Origin: Streptomyces sp. rh34
GTDB lineage: Bacteria > Actinomycetota > Actinomycetes > Streptomycetales > Streptomycetaceae
Assembly: GCF_002551245.1 (NCBI RefSeq)
Contig: NZ_NTGZ01000002.1
Span: 2,147 to 51,078, forward strand
Reading direction: 5' to 3'
Length of the DNA: 48,932 nucleotides
The notes under the pieces are model-generated. The model worked only from the letters and a program-made list of their open reading frames with translations, had not been told where the DNA came from and did not search any database. Each line of letters begins with the position of its first letter. Position 1 is the first letter of the stretch. Made by a program: the position numbers and the translations under genes. Of this stretch, positions 1 through 8,577 are shown one piece after another.

Positions 1-444
1 CACGAACTGCATCTTCTCGCCCTGGTATGTGCAGGCCCGGAGGGCCATCCCTCCGTGGTCCGCGATGGTGGCGCCGTCGCCGATGTCGGCGGGTGCCGGA
101 TTGCCCAGCCGCCGCATGCCGTCGGCGCTTACCTCCAACGGCTTGACGAACGGTTCGACGACGTCGCCCCTCAGCCCCACCTGTTCCTTCCCGTCCACCT
201 CGAACTCGCAGCGCGGCTGCTTGGGTTCGGAGAAGGTGTCCTTGGTCTTCAGCTCCTCACCCCTGGGGAGGAGCCGGCCGATGAGATCGGGGTCGACTTC
301 GGTTCCGCAAGCCTCGGAGATTCTGAAGGGTTCGGGCCCTCCGCAGCCGGCGGCTCCGGCGACGATCACGGTGAGCAGCGCGACGGAGCCCACCCCTCGC
401 GACACGCTCTTCTTCATCGCCCTCATTGGCTTCATCGCCTTCAT
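1..444 (-). CDS. Putative secreted lipoprotein, 3' end missing
   Basis: Reads leftwards off the window edge; 148 codons are present. The N-terminus is a lipoprotein signal: several Met and Lys residues, a hydrophobic stretch at about residues 18-32, then a lipobox A-A-G-C with the lipidated Cys at residue 34. The exported part has three more Cys residues and no domain I recognise. The ATG at 444 is chosen because it overlaps the upstream gene's stop (TGATG) and a GGAGG lies just before it in that gene's last codons. Other in-frame ATGs lie at 435, 426 and 417. By context it is the third gene of an operon behind a WXG100-like protein and a large soluble protein, so it may be the surface-anchored member of that set. 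Function unknown. Confidence 0.75.
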   Translation of the reverse strand, partial: MKAMKPMRAMKKSVSRGVGSVALLTVIVAGAAGCGGPEPFRISEACGTEVDPDLIGRLLPRGEELKTKDTFSEPKQPRCEFEVDGKEQVGLRGDVVEPFVKPLEVSADGMRRLGNPAPADIGDGATIADHGGMALRACTYQGEKMQFV

Positions 445-2630
445 CACCCTCCGCCCGCCAGCCCGCTGGCGCGGTCATTTCCGTCGTAGGCGGCAGTGCC
501 GATCTCCCTGGTGAGCGTGTAGCGGCTGTTGGAGTGGTCGGGGTTCGCCTTGGCCCACTCGTCGGCGAGTGCCTGCAACTGCTGTTCCCTGCCCTTGAAG
601 GTCTCTTTGTTGTCCTGCTGCTGGATCGCGTCGATCCGCTCCTGCTCCTGCGTCTGCCATTGGTAGGCCGCCGCGTCGATGCCGCGCTGAGCGATGTCGC
701 CCACCCCCGGAACGAAGTTCGCGATGCTGCCGAACCCGTGGTACATCCACTTGGCGTCCCACGAGGGGTCGTCCTTGTCGGTCACCAGGGCCTGGTAGCG
801 GGCCTGTTCCAGGAAGCCGACCGTGGCGCCGGCCCGCTGCAGGGTCTCCTTGGGGTCCTTCGGGTCGTCCTCGTGGATGTCCCTGACGATTTCCCGGTTC
901 AGACCCTCGTTGAGCATGCCGTACGCGTTCTGGTCGCGGGAGACCTGCTTGGAGACCTCCAGCAGCTGGTCCCTGTCCAGCAGCTTCGGGTCGCTGGGAT
1001 CCTCGGCCAGCGCGCTGGCGGAGTGGTGAACCGTGTCGCCGTGGTTCGTCAGCACGATCGCCATGTCGTCCCGCATCTCGGCGGGGAAGTCGTCGCCCCG
1101 CTCCGCGAGATACTTCAGCGAGCTGTCGAGCACCTGCCGGTGCTGTCCGGTGTGCTCGGGGGGTCGCGCGGAGCTGTCGTTCGGGTCGACCCCGGTCGCC
1201 GCCGCGACGAGGGCGTCGCCGGTCGCCTCGTAACTCGCCTTCGGGCCCTCGTAGTCGCTTGCCGACTCCCCGTACCCCATCGAGTCGGGCACCACGTCGT
1301 TGAAGGGCTCGCGGTCCTTGAGGACGTACTGCGCGTTGTCCTGGGGGTCCGTCGAGCTGAAGAAGTCGGTGGCCGCGTCGGGGTTGTGGGCCAGGGCCTT
1401 CATGAACCCGGTCATCGGGTCCGTACCCGCGTCGGCCTCGTCGCCGTAGTGGAGCTGGTCGATCTTCGCGTACGACGGGAGCTTGTCCCAGGGCAGTACG
1501 TCCTCCCGGTTCTTGCCGCCGGGGCCCGGGTCCTTGACGTCCCCGGTGTTCTCCTTCTCGTACTTGACGAGCGCGTTGCCGTAGTCGTTGAGGAACTCAC
1601 CCTCGTACTTCCCGTGGCGCATGAGGTTGCTCATGGCCTGGAAGCCGTGGACGCGGGTCTGGCTCCCGCCCTGGCCACCGCCGACGTTCTCGCCGCCGAG
1701 CGCGACCACCCGGTCCTTCCAGGACTCCATGCCCTCGCTGTTGGAGTGCGACGCGGTGGCCAGCGTGGCGCCCAGCTGCTTCTCCAGCGCGCCGAGCAGC
1801 TGCATGCGCTCCTCGCGCGCCTCCCGGGTGCCCGTGCCGCCCCCGTCCCGGTTCTCCCAGCTGTCCAGGTCCACCGCCCCGGCGAAGAACTTCAGCGTCC
1901 CTTCCGGGCCCAGGCCGAGGGCCACGCGCTCGGCGAAGACGGGGTCGTTGGGGTGGGCCTTCATCAGGGCGTTGAAGCGTGCCAGCTGTTCGTTGGTGAG
2001 CTGACTGGGGTCCTTCTTGCCCAGGGCGATGAGCTCGTCGGAGTCCTCGATGCTCTTCTGCGCCGAGTCGAAGCTGTTGAATCCGTTCGACTCGAACCCG
2101 TGCTTGTCCTTCGCGTGGAAACGCAGCGCCGTGGCGGCGGTGCTGTCCGTCTCGCCTGCCGCGGTCAGGATGGTGCTGATCTCCTTGGCCACCGCGTCGA
2201 TCTCCGCCTGGGTCGGCGGTTCGATCTTCGCGTCGCCCGTCGCCTGCGGTGAGGGCGTGGCGGATCTGACCATGCCCTTGGCGTCCACGTAGATGTTCTT
2301 CTTGGCCGCGCGGCTCACCGCGTCGGCCAAGTCGCTCTTGTGCTTCGTCAGCTTGCTGTGCGCACCGCTCAGGATCGTGTGCACGCTCCGGGCGACGGTG
2401 ACGACGTCGTCGAACTCCCGCGCCGTGACCGTGACGAAGTCCTTGGTCACGGTCGCGTTCTGCCCCTTCCAGTCGGCCGCTTTGGCCTTGCTGTCCAGGT
2501 CCGCCGCGCTGACCTCGCCATTGCCGCCGTCCGCGACCTTGACCAGCTTGCCGACCATCGCCTGCCAATCCGCGACCGCCGCCTGGAGCTTTCCCAGCCG
2601 CAGGTCGTTGAGGTCCTGGAAGGTGACCAT
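444..2630 (-). CDS. Large WXG100-associated protein of unknown function (DUF6571-like)
   Basis: 728 residues, hydrophilic and Asp/Lys rich, with no signal peptide or membrane segment. Residues 1-120 look like a helical, WXG/LXG-type bundle (a W-Q-A-M segment near residue 22, then heptad-like helices). The central and C-terminal parts are acidic with a helical tail rich in Gln and Glu. From memory it resembles the streptomycete DUF6571 family, which has no known activity; I cannot confirm this without a search. It starts 46 bases after the WXG100-like gene and its stop overlaps the lipoprotein start, so the three are co-translated. A plausible role is a substrate or partner of a type VII-like secretion system. 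No toxin domain or catalytic motif is recognisable at the C-terminus. Confidence 0.75.
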   Translation of the reverse strand: MVTFQDLNDLRLGKLQAAVADWQAMVGKLVKVADGGNGEVSAADLDSKAKAADWKGQNATVTKDFVTVTAREFDDVVTVARSVHTILSGAHSKLTKHKSDLADAVSRAAKKNIYVDAKGMVRSATPSPQATGDAKIEPPTQAEIDAVAKEISTILTAAGETDSTAATALRFHAKDKHGFESNGFNSFDSAQKSIEDSDELIALGKKDPSQLTNEQLARFNALMKAHPNDPVFAERVALGLGPEGTLKFFAGAVDLDSWENRDGGGTGTREAREERMQLLGALEKQLGATLATASHSNSEGMESWKDRVVALGGENVGGGQGGSQTRVHGFQAMSNLMRHGKYEGEFLNDYGNALVKYEKENTGDVKDPGPGGKNREDVLPWDKLPSYAKIDQLHYGDEADAGTDPMTGFMKALAHNPDAATDFFSSTDPQDNAQYVLKDREPFNDVVPDSMGYGESASDYEGPKASYEATGDALVAAATGVDPNDSSARPPEHTGQHRQVLDSSLKYLAERGDDFPAEMRDDMAIVLTNHGDTVHHSASALAEDPSDPKLLDRDQLLEVSKQVSRDQNAYGMLNEGLNREIVRDIHEDDPKDPKETLQRAGATVGFLEQARYQALVTDKDDPSWDAKWMYHGFGSIANFVPGVGDIAQRGIDAAAYQWQTQEQERIDAIQQQDNKETFKGREQQLQALADEWAKANPDHSNSRYTLTREIGTAAYDGNDRASGLAGGG

Positions 2631-2676
2631 GTTGTGTGCCCCCGTTGTCCGACATGCTCGTTACGTGTAGTAGCCG

Positions 2677-3123
2677 CTACTTGTAGTAGTCGTTGATGCG
2701 CGACACGGACAGCTCGTCCCCGCCGACCGTGCGCAGGTCCGTCGCGATCTTGACCGAGTCCTTCGCGTGTTCGGCGCGGGAGTAGTCGAGATGGTTGGAG
2801 ATGTGGGCGCACGCCTCCTTGAGCGTTGCCGCCTTCGTGTTCCAGGCGTCGTGGAGTTCGGTGAGGGCGGAACCCATGTCCAGCCCGTCGTTGAACAGCT
2901 GGATGGACGCGTCGAACGTGTTCTGCCGGGCGTGGTCGGACGCGGTGGAGAAGTGCTGCCGCAGGCTGTAGGCCGCGTTGCCGAGCGCGCCGAGCACGTT
3001 GTCGTGCACGACCAGGTCTCCGTCACCGCCGCCGCCGCCGCGTTCGGGGGCGACCTGGTTCAGCCGCATGGCCGCGTCCTGCTGCGCCCTTGCCTTCGCC
3101 TGCTCCCACTCGTCCCAAGCCAT
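2677..3123 (-). CDS. WXG100/ESX-like small helical protein
   Basis: 148 residues. It begins M-A-W-D-E-W, a common opening in Streptomyces ESX-associated proteins. A Gly/Asp-rich linker (about 28-38) is followed by two long amphipathic helices. The turn between the predicted helices carries D-A-W-N rather than a strict W-x-G, and the C-terminal part has a C-A-H-I-S-N-H-L-D segment that I associate with this streptomycete family. The start is well supported by GGAGG six bases upstream of the ATG. It is first in a leftward operon with the 728-residue protein and the lipoprotein. Such proteins normally form four-helix dimers and are exported by or guide type VII secretion, but no EccC or EccD gene is in view. 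Confidence 0.8.
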   Translation of the reverse strand: MAWDEWEQAKARAQQDAAMRLNQVAPERGGGGGDGDLVVHDNVLGALGNAAYSLRQHFSTASDHARQNTFDASIQLFNDGLDMGSALTELHDAWNTKAATLKEACAHISNHLDYSRAEHAKDSVKIATDLRTVGGDELSVSRINDYYK

Positions 3124-3350
3124 AGGTCCTCCGTGAAGCCGTACGTCGATTCTTCTTCCGCCCTGAGGCTGCCTGTTCCCCCACGTTATCTTCGCTCCTT
3201 GATCGTTTGCTGGGTGGGCGGCGGCTGAATGCCGGCGGGCAGGCGGGAGGCGGTCTTCCGTTTCTTTCTGTCATGACCCGGGCAACTCTTGCGGAGGTCG
3301 ATCCCCGTCGCCACGGGCTGATGTGCCCGATGAGTCAGGAGCGAGAAACC

Positions 3351-4244
3351 ATGCGAACTCTGCCGAAACCGGCAACGCCGACCGGGGCCCGCGGCGCCGT
3401 ACCCGCCGCCGTAGGAGCCCTGCTTTCCGTCCGCAACGGGTTCGTCGCCCGTGCTCGCGCCGGTGCCGCCCGCAAGCGCACCGCCCGCACCGTCGCCGTC
3501 CTCGCCGCCGCAGGCCTCCTCGTGCTGGGCACCGCCTCCACGGCCCACGCCGGCCCGCCGGGCAGCCTCCCCCAGAACGCGGGCGGTTACGAGCAGACGT
3601 TCTCGCCCGCCTTCGACTACGACGGCGACGGCTGCTACGCCACCCCCGCCATCGGCCCGGACGGCACCCTCGCGCCCGGCCTGCGGACGACCGGCGCGAT
3701 CAACGGCAGTTGCCGGGACCGATGGGACCTGGACAACTCGCAGACGTACGCCCGCTCGAAGTGCAACAACGGCTGGTGCGGCATCGTCTACGCGAGCTAC
3801 TTCGAGAAGGACCAGGCCGTCCACGGCAGTGGGCTCGGCGGGCACCGCCACGACTTCGAGCACGTGATCTCCTGGGTCAACCAGAGCTCCAACCAGGTGG
3901 ATTACGTCTCGACGACGCAGCACAGCACCGTCAAGACCTACCCGCGCTCGCAGGTGCGGTTCGACGGCTCGCACCCCAAGGCCGTTTACCACAAGGACGG
4001 TCCGAGCACGCACTTCTTCCGCCTGGCCAACGGCAACGACGAGCCGCCCGAGAACCACTACGGCAACTGGCGCTACCCGCCGGTCGTCGACTGGAACGGC
4101 TTCCCCAGCACGGAGTTGCGCGACAGGCTCATGAACGCCGACTTCGGGTCCGCGACCATCAAGGTCACCGACAAGGACGACCGCTTCCGCAACCTGCTCA
4201 GCAACTCCAAGCCGGCCGGGATCCCCTTCGACCCCTGGGCCTGA
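3351..4244 (+). CDS. Secreted NPP1-like (necrosis-inducing) protein
   Basis: 297 residues from the ATG at 3351, chosen because AGGAG lies nine bases upstream. An unusually long signal region ends in A-H-A, with cleavage likely after residue 67. The mature part holds the NPP1/NLP signature at residues 164-170 as G-H-R-H-D-F-E; the usual heptapeptide is G-H-R-H-D-W-E, so Trp is replaced by Phe. Four Cys residues precede the motif, consistent with disulphides. Known NLPs bind plant glycosylinositol phosphorylceramides and lyse eudicot membranes, but many bacterial and fungal homologues are not cytolytic. The gene ends 15 bases before the convergent TetR gene. Family assignment is firm; toxicity is not shown. 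Confidence 0.88.
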   Translation: MRTLPKPATPTGARGAVPAAVGALLSVRNGFVARARAGAARKRTARTVAVLAAAGLLVLGTASTAHAGPPGSLPQNAGGYEQTFSPAFDYDGDGCYATPAIGPDGTLAPGLRTTGAINGSCRDRWDLDNSQTYARSKCNNGWCGIVYASYFEKDQAVHGSGLGGHRHDFEHVISWVNQSSNQVDYVSTTQHSTVKTYPRSQVRFDGSHPKAVYHKDGPSTHFFRLANGNDEPPENHYGNWRYPPVVDWNGFPSTELRDRLMNADFGSATIKVTDKDDRFRNLLSNSKPAGIPFDPWA

Positions 4245-4259
4245 CGGCGCCGGAGAAGG

Positions 4260-4823
4260 TCATGCGTGCGGGCGGCGCTCCTCGTCGTGGCGGGGCAGGC
4301 CGCGCAGTAGCGTGCCGAGGTAGAGGGCGAACGGTGGCTCCGCCGGGGCGTTGCCCGCTGCTGCCAGCCACCGGACCACGCCGAGTCCGAAGACGGCCCA
4401 GTTCTGCTCAGCTTGTTGTGTGTCCGCGCCGCCCGCGCGGAACGCGGTGACGGCCTTGTCGTGCAGCCGCCCGAAGGACGCGAGGTGGTGGCGGTGCGGG
4501 CGGGCCACATGCGCTGCGTAGCCGGGTACCGCCAGGAACTCGTCGTGCATCGCCCACGCCAGCCGCTCCAGCCAGTCGAGCCAGGTCCCGCTGTCGGGCT
4601 CGTCCTCGGGGAGCACCCGCCCGACCATGACCTCACTGACGAGGTCGAGCACGCCGTCGCGATCGGGCACCCACCGGTACAGCGACGAGTGCGATACCCC
4701 GAGCCTCGTCGCGAGCTCACGCATGGTGAGCGTCGCCACGTCCCCTTGCAGGGCGGCATCGGCGATCCGCTCCCGGCTCAGCCGCGGCGGCCGCCCGGGC
4801 CCGTTCCTTCCGGTGCTGTTCAT
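4260..4823 (-). CDS. TetR-family transcriptional regulator
   Basis: 187 residues from the ATG at 4823. The N-terminus carries a G-R-P-P leader and a TetR helix-turn-helix at about residues 14-55 (L-T-M-R-E-L-A-T-R-L-G-V-S-H-S-S-L-Y-R-W-V). The C-terminal ligand domain resembles the TetR_C group with W-L-D-W-L-E-R-L-A near the middle. A longer reading frame extends upstream, but it would run through the operator and promoter region and its added residues are Pro/Arg/Ser rich, so it is not used. It faces a small gene at 4898, and a palindrome lies between them. It is therefore likely an autorepressor that also controls its neighbour. Confidence 0.88.
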   Translation of the reverse strand: MNSTGRNGPGRPPRLSRERIADAALQGDVATLTMRELATRLGVSHSSLYRWVPDRDGVLDLVSEVMVGRVLPEDEPDSGTWLDWLERLAWAMHDEFLAVPGYAAHVARPHRHHLASFGRLHDKAVTAFRAGGADTQQAEQNWAVFGLGVVRWLAAAGNAPAEPPFALYLGTLLRGLPRHDEERRPHA

Positions 4824-4858
4824 CGGGGCAAGCGTACGCAGGGAGGGGTGATCCCTTA

Positions 4859-4879
4859 TTAGTGACCAATGGTCGCTAA
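4859..4879. promoter_or_regulatory. Inverted repeat, likely TetR operator
   Basis: TTAGTGACC-AAT-GGTCGCTAA: 9-bp arms with one mismatched position and a 3-base spacer. It is centred between the divergent TetR gene (start 4823) and the small gene at 4898, in a locally AT-richer stretch where promoters for both would be expected. Size and placement fit a TetR-dimer site; binding is inferred. Confidence 0.65.
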
Positions 4880-4897
4880 TGCTGTTAGGGTCGGCTG

Positions 4898-5308
4898 ATG
4901 GACATTCAGGAAACGGCACAGGCACCACGCGAGATCGACGCCTCAGGGCTGCCGATGGACCGGGCCCAGGCGTTCGTCCTCGACGAGCTGCGCGCTCTGA
5001 CGGAGCGTGCCGAGCCCTTCGCGGCGATCCTCCTGATGCCCGCGCCGCCACAGGGGCGCACTCCGGCGGCGTCGGCATCGGCACCGACATCCGGTACCTC
5101 TGCCGCCGACCGCGTCCGGACCCTCAAGCAGATCCGGCCCGGCCTCACGGCGCACTGCCGAGGCCTCGCCTTCGTGGCGCCGCCGGACATCCCGGCGGAG
5201 CGCGCGGAGGCGATCCACAGCGGCGAGCAACTCTGGGGCTGCCCGACGACGGCCACGCGGGACGTGACGGCAGCCCGCGCCTGGGCCGAGGCGCGGGTCA
5301 GGGACTGA
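4898..5308 (+). CDS. Small protein of unknown function, divergent from TetR
   Basis: 136 residues with no signal peptide or membrane segment. The N-terminal half looks helical, a Pro/Ala/Ser/Thr-rich linker occupies about residues 45-68, and the rest contains a short alpha/beta stretch with two Cys residues. I recognise no family. The ATG at 4898 has no clear ribosome binding site, so the message may be leaderless or weakly translated. The palindrome 19 bases upstream of its start suggests repression by the neighbouring TetR protein, making it the best candidate for that regulator's target. Confidence 0.6.
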   Translation: MDIQETAQAPREIDASGLPMDRAQAFVLDELRALTERAEPFAAILLMPAPPQGRTPAASASAPTSGTSAADRVRTLKQIRPGLTAHCRGLAFVAPPDIPAERAEAIHSGEQLWGCPTTATRDVTAARAWAEARVRD

Positions 5309-5322
5309 CGGGGCCCGCTCTG

Positions 5323-5337
5323 CCCGATGTGATCGGG
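5323..5337. terminator. Small hairpin between convergent genes
   Basis: CCCGAT-GTG-ATCGGG, a 6-bp stem with a 3-base loop, in the 33-base gap between the convergent genes ending at 5308 and 5342. No T tract follows. It may help terminate both transcripts, but it is short. Confidence 0.35.
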
Positions 5338-5341
5338 AGGT

Positions 5342-5941
5342 TCAGCCCAGGGTGAGCTGGAAGTGGGCCGTCTCCCGGTAACCGGCGTCCGGAGGGGAGA
5401 CCTCCACCGTGACCGGAACGCCCTTGCGGGTCGGCTTCATACGGACCGTGACGCCGCGCTCCTTGCCCTCGGCGAGCGGCGGCACGAGGGCGGCGCGGGA
5501 CTTCTCCGAGTTCAGCCAGCTCACGCTGTACCCGCCGGCATAGTCGTCGCCGGACTCGCCGGCCCGGACGGCGAGGGGCGGGGGATACGAGTCACCGTTG
5601 AGGCGGAGTTCCTCGTCGGTGCCGTTCTTGAAGGTCACAGTGAGGCTGTAGGTGCCGTCGTCGTGGGGCTGCGGACGGCTGACGGTGACCCACAAGCCGT
5701 CCTCGTACCGGGCCGTCGCGCCGGGACCGAGCGGTTGCGACACGCTGCCCGAGAGGCCGGGCTGTTCCATCTGACCGTCGCCGTCGAGGCTCTTCTCGAA
5801 CTCCGTGACCGCAGCCGCCCCCAGCATGATCAGCACGAAGAAGACGATCACCGCGATCGCGCAGCCATAGAACCACCGCGAGCTGTCGGCGGGTGTCGGG
5901 TCCGTGGCTGACGTGGCTGCTGCGGTCGCTTCCGTGTCCAT
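5342..5941 (-). CDS. Single-pass membrane protein with extracytoplasmic beta-rich domain
   Basis: 199 residues from the ATG at 5941; an in-frame ATG 12 codons upstream is possible. A short Ala/Thr-rich cytoplasmic tail is followed by one transmembrane helix at about residues 23-44. After it comes an exported domain of alternating beta strands (V-T-V-S-R-P, Y-S-L-T-V-T-F-K-N-G-T), which resembles the DUF4352/immunoglobulin-like domains of actinobacterial surface proteins. No catalytic residues are evident. It is transcribed towards the small gene ending at 5308 and stands alone upstream. Function unknown. Confidence 0.65.
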   Translation of the reverse strand: MDTEATAAATSATDPTPADSSRWFYGCAIAVIVFFVLIMLGAAAVTEFEKSLDGDGQMEQPGLSGSVSQPLGPGATARYEDGLWVTVSRPQPHDDGTYSLTVTFKNGTDEELRLNGDSYPPPLAVRAGESGDDYAGGYSVSWLNSEKSRAALVPPLAEGKERGVTVRMKPTRKGVPVTVEVSPPDAGYRETAHFQLTLG

Positions 5942-6155
5942 GGGCGCCACGTTAGGCAGCGGCCGGGGCGGGATCATGAGCGCCGCTACTCAGGGGGCGG
6001 TTGAGTAGGCGGGAAGGCTCGTGCCCCTCGCCGTTCGCCGGCGCGCTGACCGGTTCCGGCGTGCTGCTGCTGTTCCTCGGTGCCTCGCTCGGCGCGCCGG
6101 CCGGCTCGCAAAGGTGCGGCTCCCGGACGGACGGCCCCGCTGACAGACTGGCCCC

Positions 6156-8567
6156 ATGTCTCCGCCGAGCCCTCGCCGCCTCTCCCTCCAGCAGATCGTC
6201 GAAGGGCAGCGCCGCGCCGCCTTCGTCGGGCGGGAGGCCGAACTAGGCCTCTACCGGGCCAATTTCGCTTTGCCGCCCGAGGACCCCCGGCACCGGTTCG
6301 TCTTCCATGTGCGGGGCAACGCCGGGGTCGGCAAGACCTCGCTCGTACGGGAATGGCGTGAGGTGGCAGGGAAGTTCGGGGCGCTGACCGCGTCGGTCGA
6401 CGAGAGTGCCGACTCCGTGCCGGACGTACTCGCCGACGTCGCCGCGCAGTTCGCCGAGCAGGGGTACCCGCTCAAGGCACTGGACCGGATGCTCGTCACC
6501 TACCGGCGCGCGCGCCACGACGCGGCCGGCCGGCTGGCGGCGGACAGCGAGACGCCGGGCGGGGCCCCTTCCCCCGGGGCGCTCGCCGCCGCGCAGGCCG
6601 GGCTGATCGCGGCCGGGACGATACCCGTCGTCGGGGCGCTCGCCGGGGGCATCGACCCGGCGGTCGTGGCGCGGGGCGCGGGCGGACTGCGGGCGGTCTT
6701 CGGGGGCCGGGCCCGGCAGCAGGAGGAGGCTCTGCTGCTGGCGGAACCGGTCCGGGTTCTCACCCCGGTCTTCGTCGCCGAGCTGGACCGGGTCGCGGAC
6801 ACCGTGCCCTGGATCGCCCTCTTCCTGGACACCTACGAGCGCACCGCACCCCAACTGGACCGGTGGCTGGCGGACCTGCTGACCCCCGGGCGGTACGGCG
6901 GCCTGCCCGCCAACCTCGTCCTCACCCTGGCCGGTCAGCGCCGCCTCGACCCCGTGCACTGGGGCGACCGGAGCCGGCTGGTCGCCGACGTACCGCTCGG
7001 CCCGTTCACGGAGGCCGAGTCGCGCCAACTCCTGCACGGTCGGGGGGTGGTGACGGAGTCCGTCGTACGGGAGGTGCTGCGGCTCTCCGGCGGGCTGCCC
7101 GTCCTGGTCTCCACGCTCGCCGCCAACCCCGGGGCGGCCGGGGAGGCGAACGCCACCGCCGTCGAACGGTTCCTGGCGGGGGAGAGCGACCCGGCCCGCC
7201 GGGCGGCGGCGCTCGCCTGCGCGCTGCCGCGCCGGTTCGACGAGGACCTGGTCGCCGTCGCCGTGGCCGCACCGCGGAACGGGCCGCACGCCGTGCCCGA
7301 TCTCTACGACTGGCTGCACGAGCTGCCGTTCGTCGCCGAGCGGCACTCCGGCCACTCCCGCTACCACGCCGTCGTCCGGGCCCCGATGCTCCGCCTCCAG
7401 CGCACCGGGTCGCCGCGACGGTGGAAGGCGGCGCACGACCGGCTGGCCGACGCCTTCGCCGCCCGGCGGGACGCGGCGGCCGAGGGCATCGACCCGGAAC
7501 GCCTCTGGGCCGAGCAGCCCTGGCGCCGGGCGGCCCTGGACGTGCTCTACCACCGGCTCTGCGCCCGCCCCCGCACCGCGCTGCCCGAGGCCCTGCGCGC
7601 CGGGATCGAGCTGTGCGGGCAGGCGCCGTCCCGCGCCCGCTACTGGGCCCTGACCCTCGCGGAGGCGGGCGAGGACGCCGACAACGCCGTACTGCGCGAC
7701 TGGGGCCGGGACCTGCTGGCCGCCATAACGGACCACGGTCCCCGCCCCACCGCCGCCCTCGGGCTCCTCCTGACCCGGGCCGAGCTGAACGACACCGACC
7801 GGGCCGCCGCCCTCGTGGTGCGCGCCTGGCACCGCTTCCGCGCCGGGGAGCTCGACGCCGCGCTGTCCGATCACGGGCGGGCGATCGCCGTGGACCCGCG
7901 CAGCGAACGCGCCCACCAGGGCCGGGCGGTCATCCTGCGCTCGCTCGGCCGCTACGAGGAGGCCCTCGCCGACCTGGACCGGGCCGAGGAGATCGCGCCC
8001 GCCTGGGCCTGGGCGGTGCGTGAACGGGGGGAGACCTACCGCCGGATGGGCCGCCAGGAGGAGGCCCTGACCGTCCTGGACCGGGCACACGCCCTCGACC
8101 CGTCCGACGCGGTGCCCCTGGGCAGCCGGGGCCTGGTCCGCCATGCGCTGGGCCGGCACGAGGAGGCGCTCGACGACTTCGACCGGGCGATCGCGCTGTG
8201 GCCGGAGTACGCCTGGGCGCTGGTGAGGCGGGCCCGGGTCCGCACCGTCCTGGGCGACCCGGTGGGCGCCCTCGCCGACCTGGACCGGGCCGAGGAGCTC
8301 TCCCCCGGTCTGGCCGGAACGGAGGGGGAGCGGGGTGAGGTGTACCGGGCGACGGGCCGGCCCGAGGAGGCCGTCGCCTGCTACGACCGGGCCCTGGCCC
8401 TGGACCCCGACTACGCCTGGGCGCACGGCAGCAGGGCCCTCGCGCTGGAGGCGCTCGGCCGGATCCCGGAGGCGCTGGCGGACCTCGACCGGGCCTTGCG
8501 GCTGGACCCCGACTACGCGTGGGCGCGGGCGCAGCGGGAGCGGCTGGGGGCCCGGACGGGGCCGTAG
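6156..8567 (+). CDS. STAND-like NTPase with C-terminal TPR array
   Basis: 803 residues. After a short leader there is an AAA/STAND-type nucleotide-binding module: an F-V-G-R-E motif near 23-27, Walker A G-N-A-G-V-G-K-T at 54-61, and a Walker B-like I-A-L-F-L-D-T-Y-E at about 220-228. A helical region of winged-helix type follows. Residues from about 555 to 800 form seven consecutive TPR units of 34 residues, each with the A-L-x-D-x-D-R-A pattern and ending D-P or similar. STAND proteins act as ATP-driven switches in signalling or defence, with repeats as sensors. No effector domain such as TIR or protease is fused at the N-terminus. The ATG at 6156 lacks an obvious ribosome binding site. A kinase gene follows after 10 bases. 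Confidence 0.85.
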   Translation: MSPPSPRRLSLQQIVEGQRRAAFVGREAELGLYRANFALPPEDPRHRFVFHVRGNAGVGKTSLVREWREVAGKFGALTASVDESADSVPDVLADVAAQFAEQGYPLKALDRMLVTYRRARHDAAGRLAADSETPGGAPSPGALAAAQAGLIAAGTIPVVGALAGGIDPAVVARGAGGLRAVFGGRARQQEEALLLAEPVRVLTPVFVAELDRVADTVPWIALFLDTYERTAPQLDRWLADLLTPGRYGGLPANLVLTLAGQRRLDPVHWGDRSRLVADVPLGPFTEAESRQLLHGRGVVTESVVREVLRLSGGLPVLVSTLAANPGAAGEANATAVERFLAGESDPARRAAALACALPRRFDEDLVAVAVAAPRNGPHAVPDLYDWLHELPFVAERHSGHSRYHAVVRAPMLRLQRTGSPRRWKAAHDRLADAFAARRDAAAEGIDPERLWAEQPWRRAALDVLYHRLCARPRTALPEALRAGIELCGQAPSRARYWALTLAEAGEDADNAVLRDWGRDLLAAITDHGPRPTAALGLLLTRAELNDTDRAAALVVRAWHRFRAGELDAALSDHGRAIAVDPRSERAHQGRAVILRSLGRYEEALADLDRAEEIAPAWAWAVRERGETYRRMGRQEEALTVLDRAHALDPSDAVPLGSRGLVRHALGRHEEALDDFDRAIALWPEYAWALVRRARVRTVLGDPVGALADLDRAEELSPGLAGTEGERGEVYRATGRPEEAVACYDRALALDPDYAWAHGSRALALEALGRIPEALADLDRALRLDPDYAWARAQRERLGARTGP

Positions 8568-8577
8568 GGCCGGGGGC

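Noticed and set aside
426..2252. 608-codon open frame on the plus strand
   Set aside because: It lies opposite the 728-residue minus-strand gene, is almost all Val, Leu, Arg and Gly, and has no ribosome site. It is a typical high-GC antisense frame.
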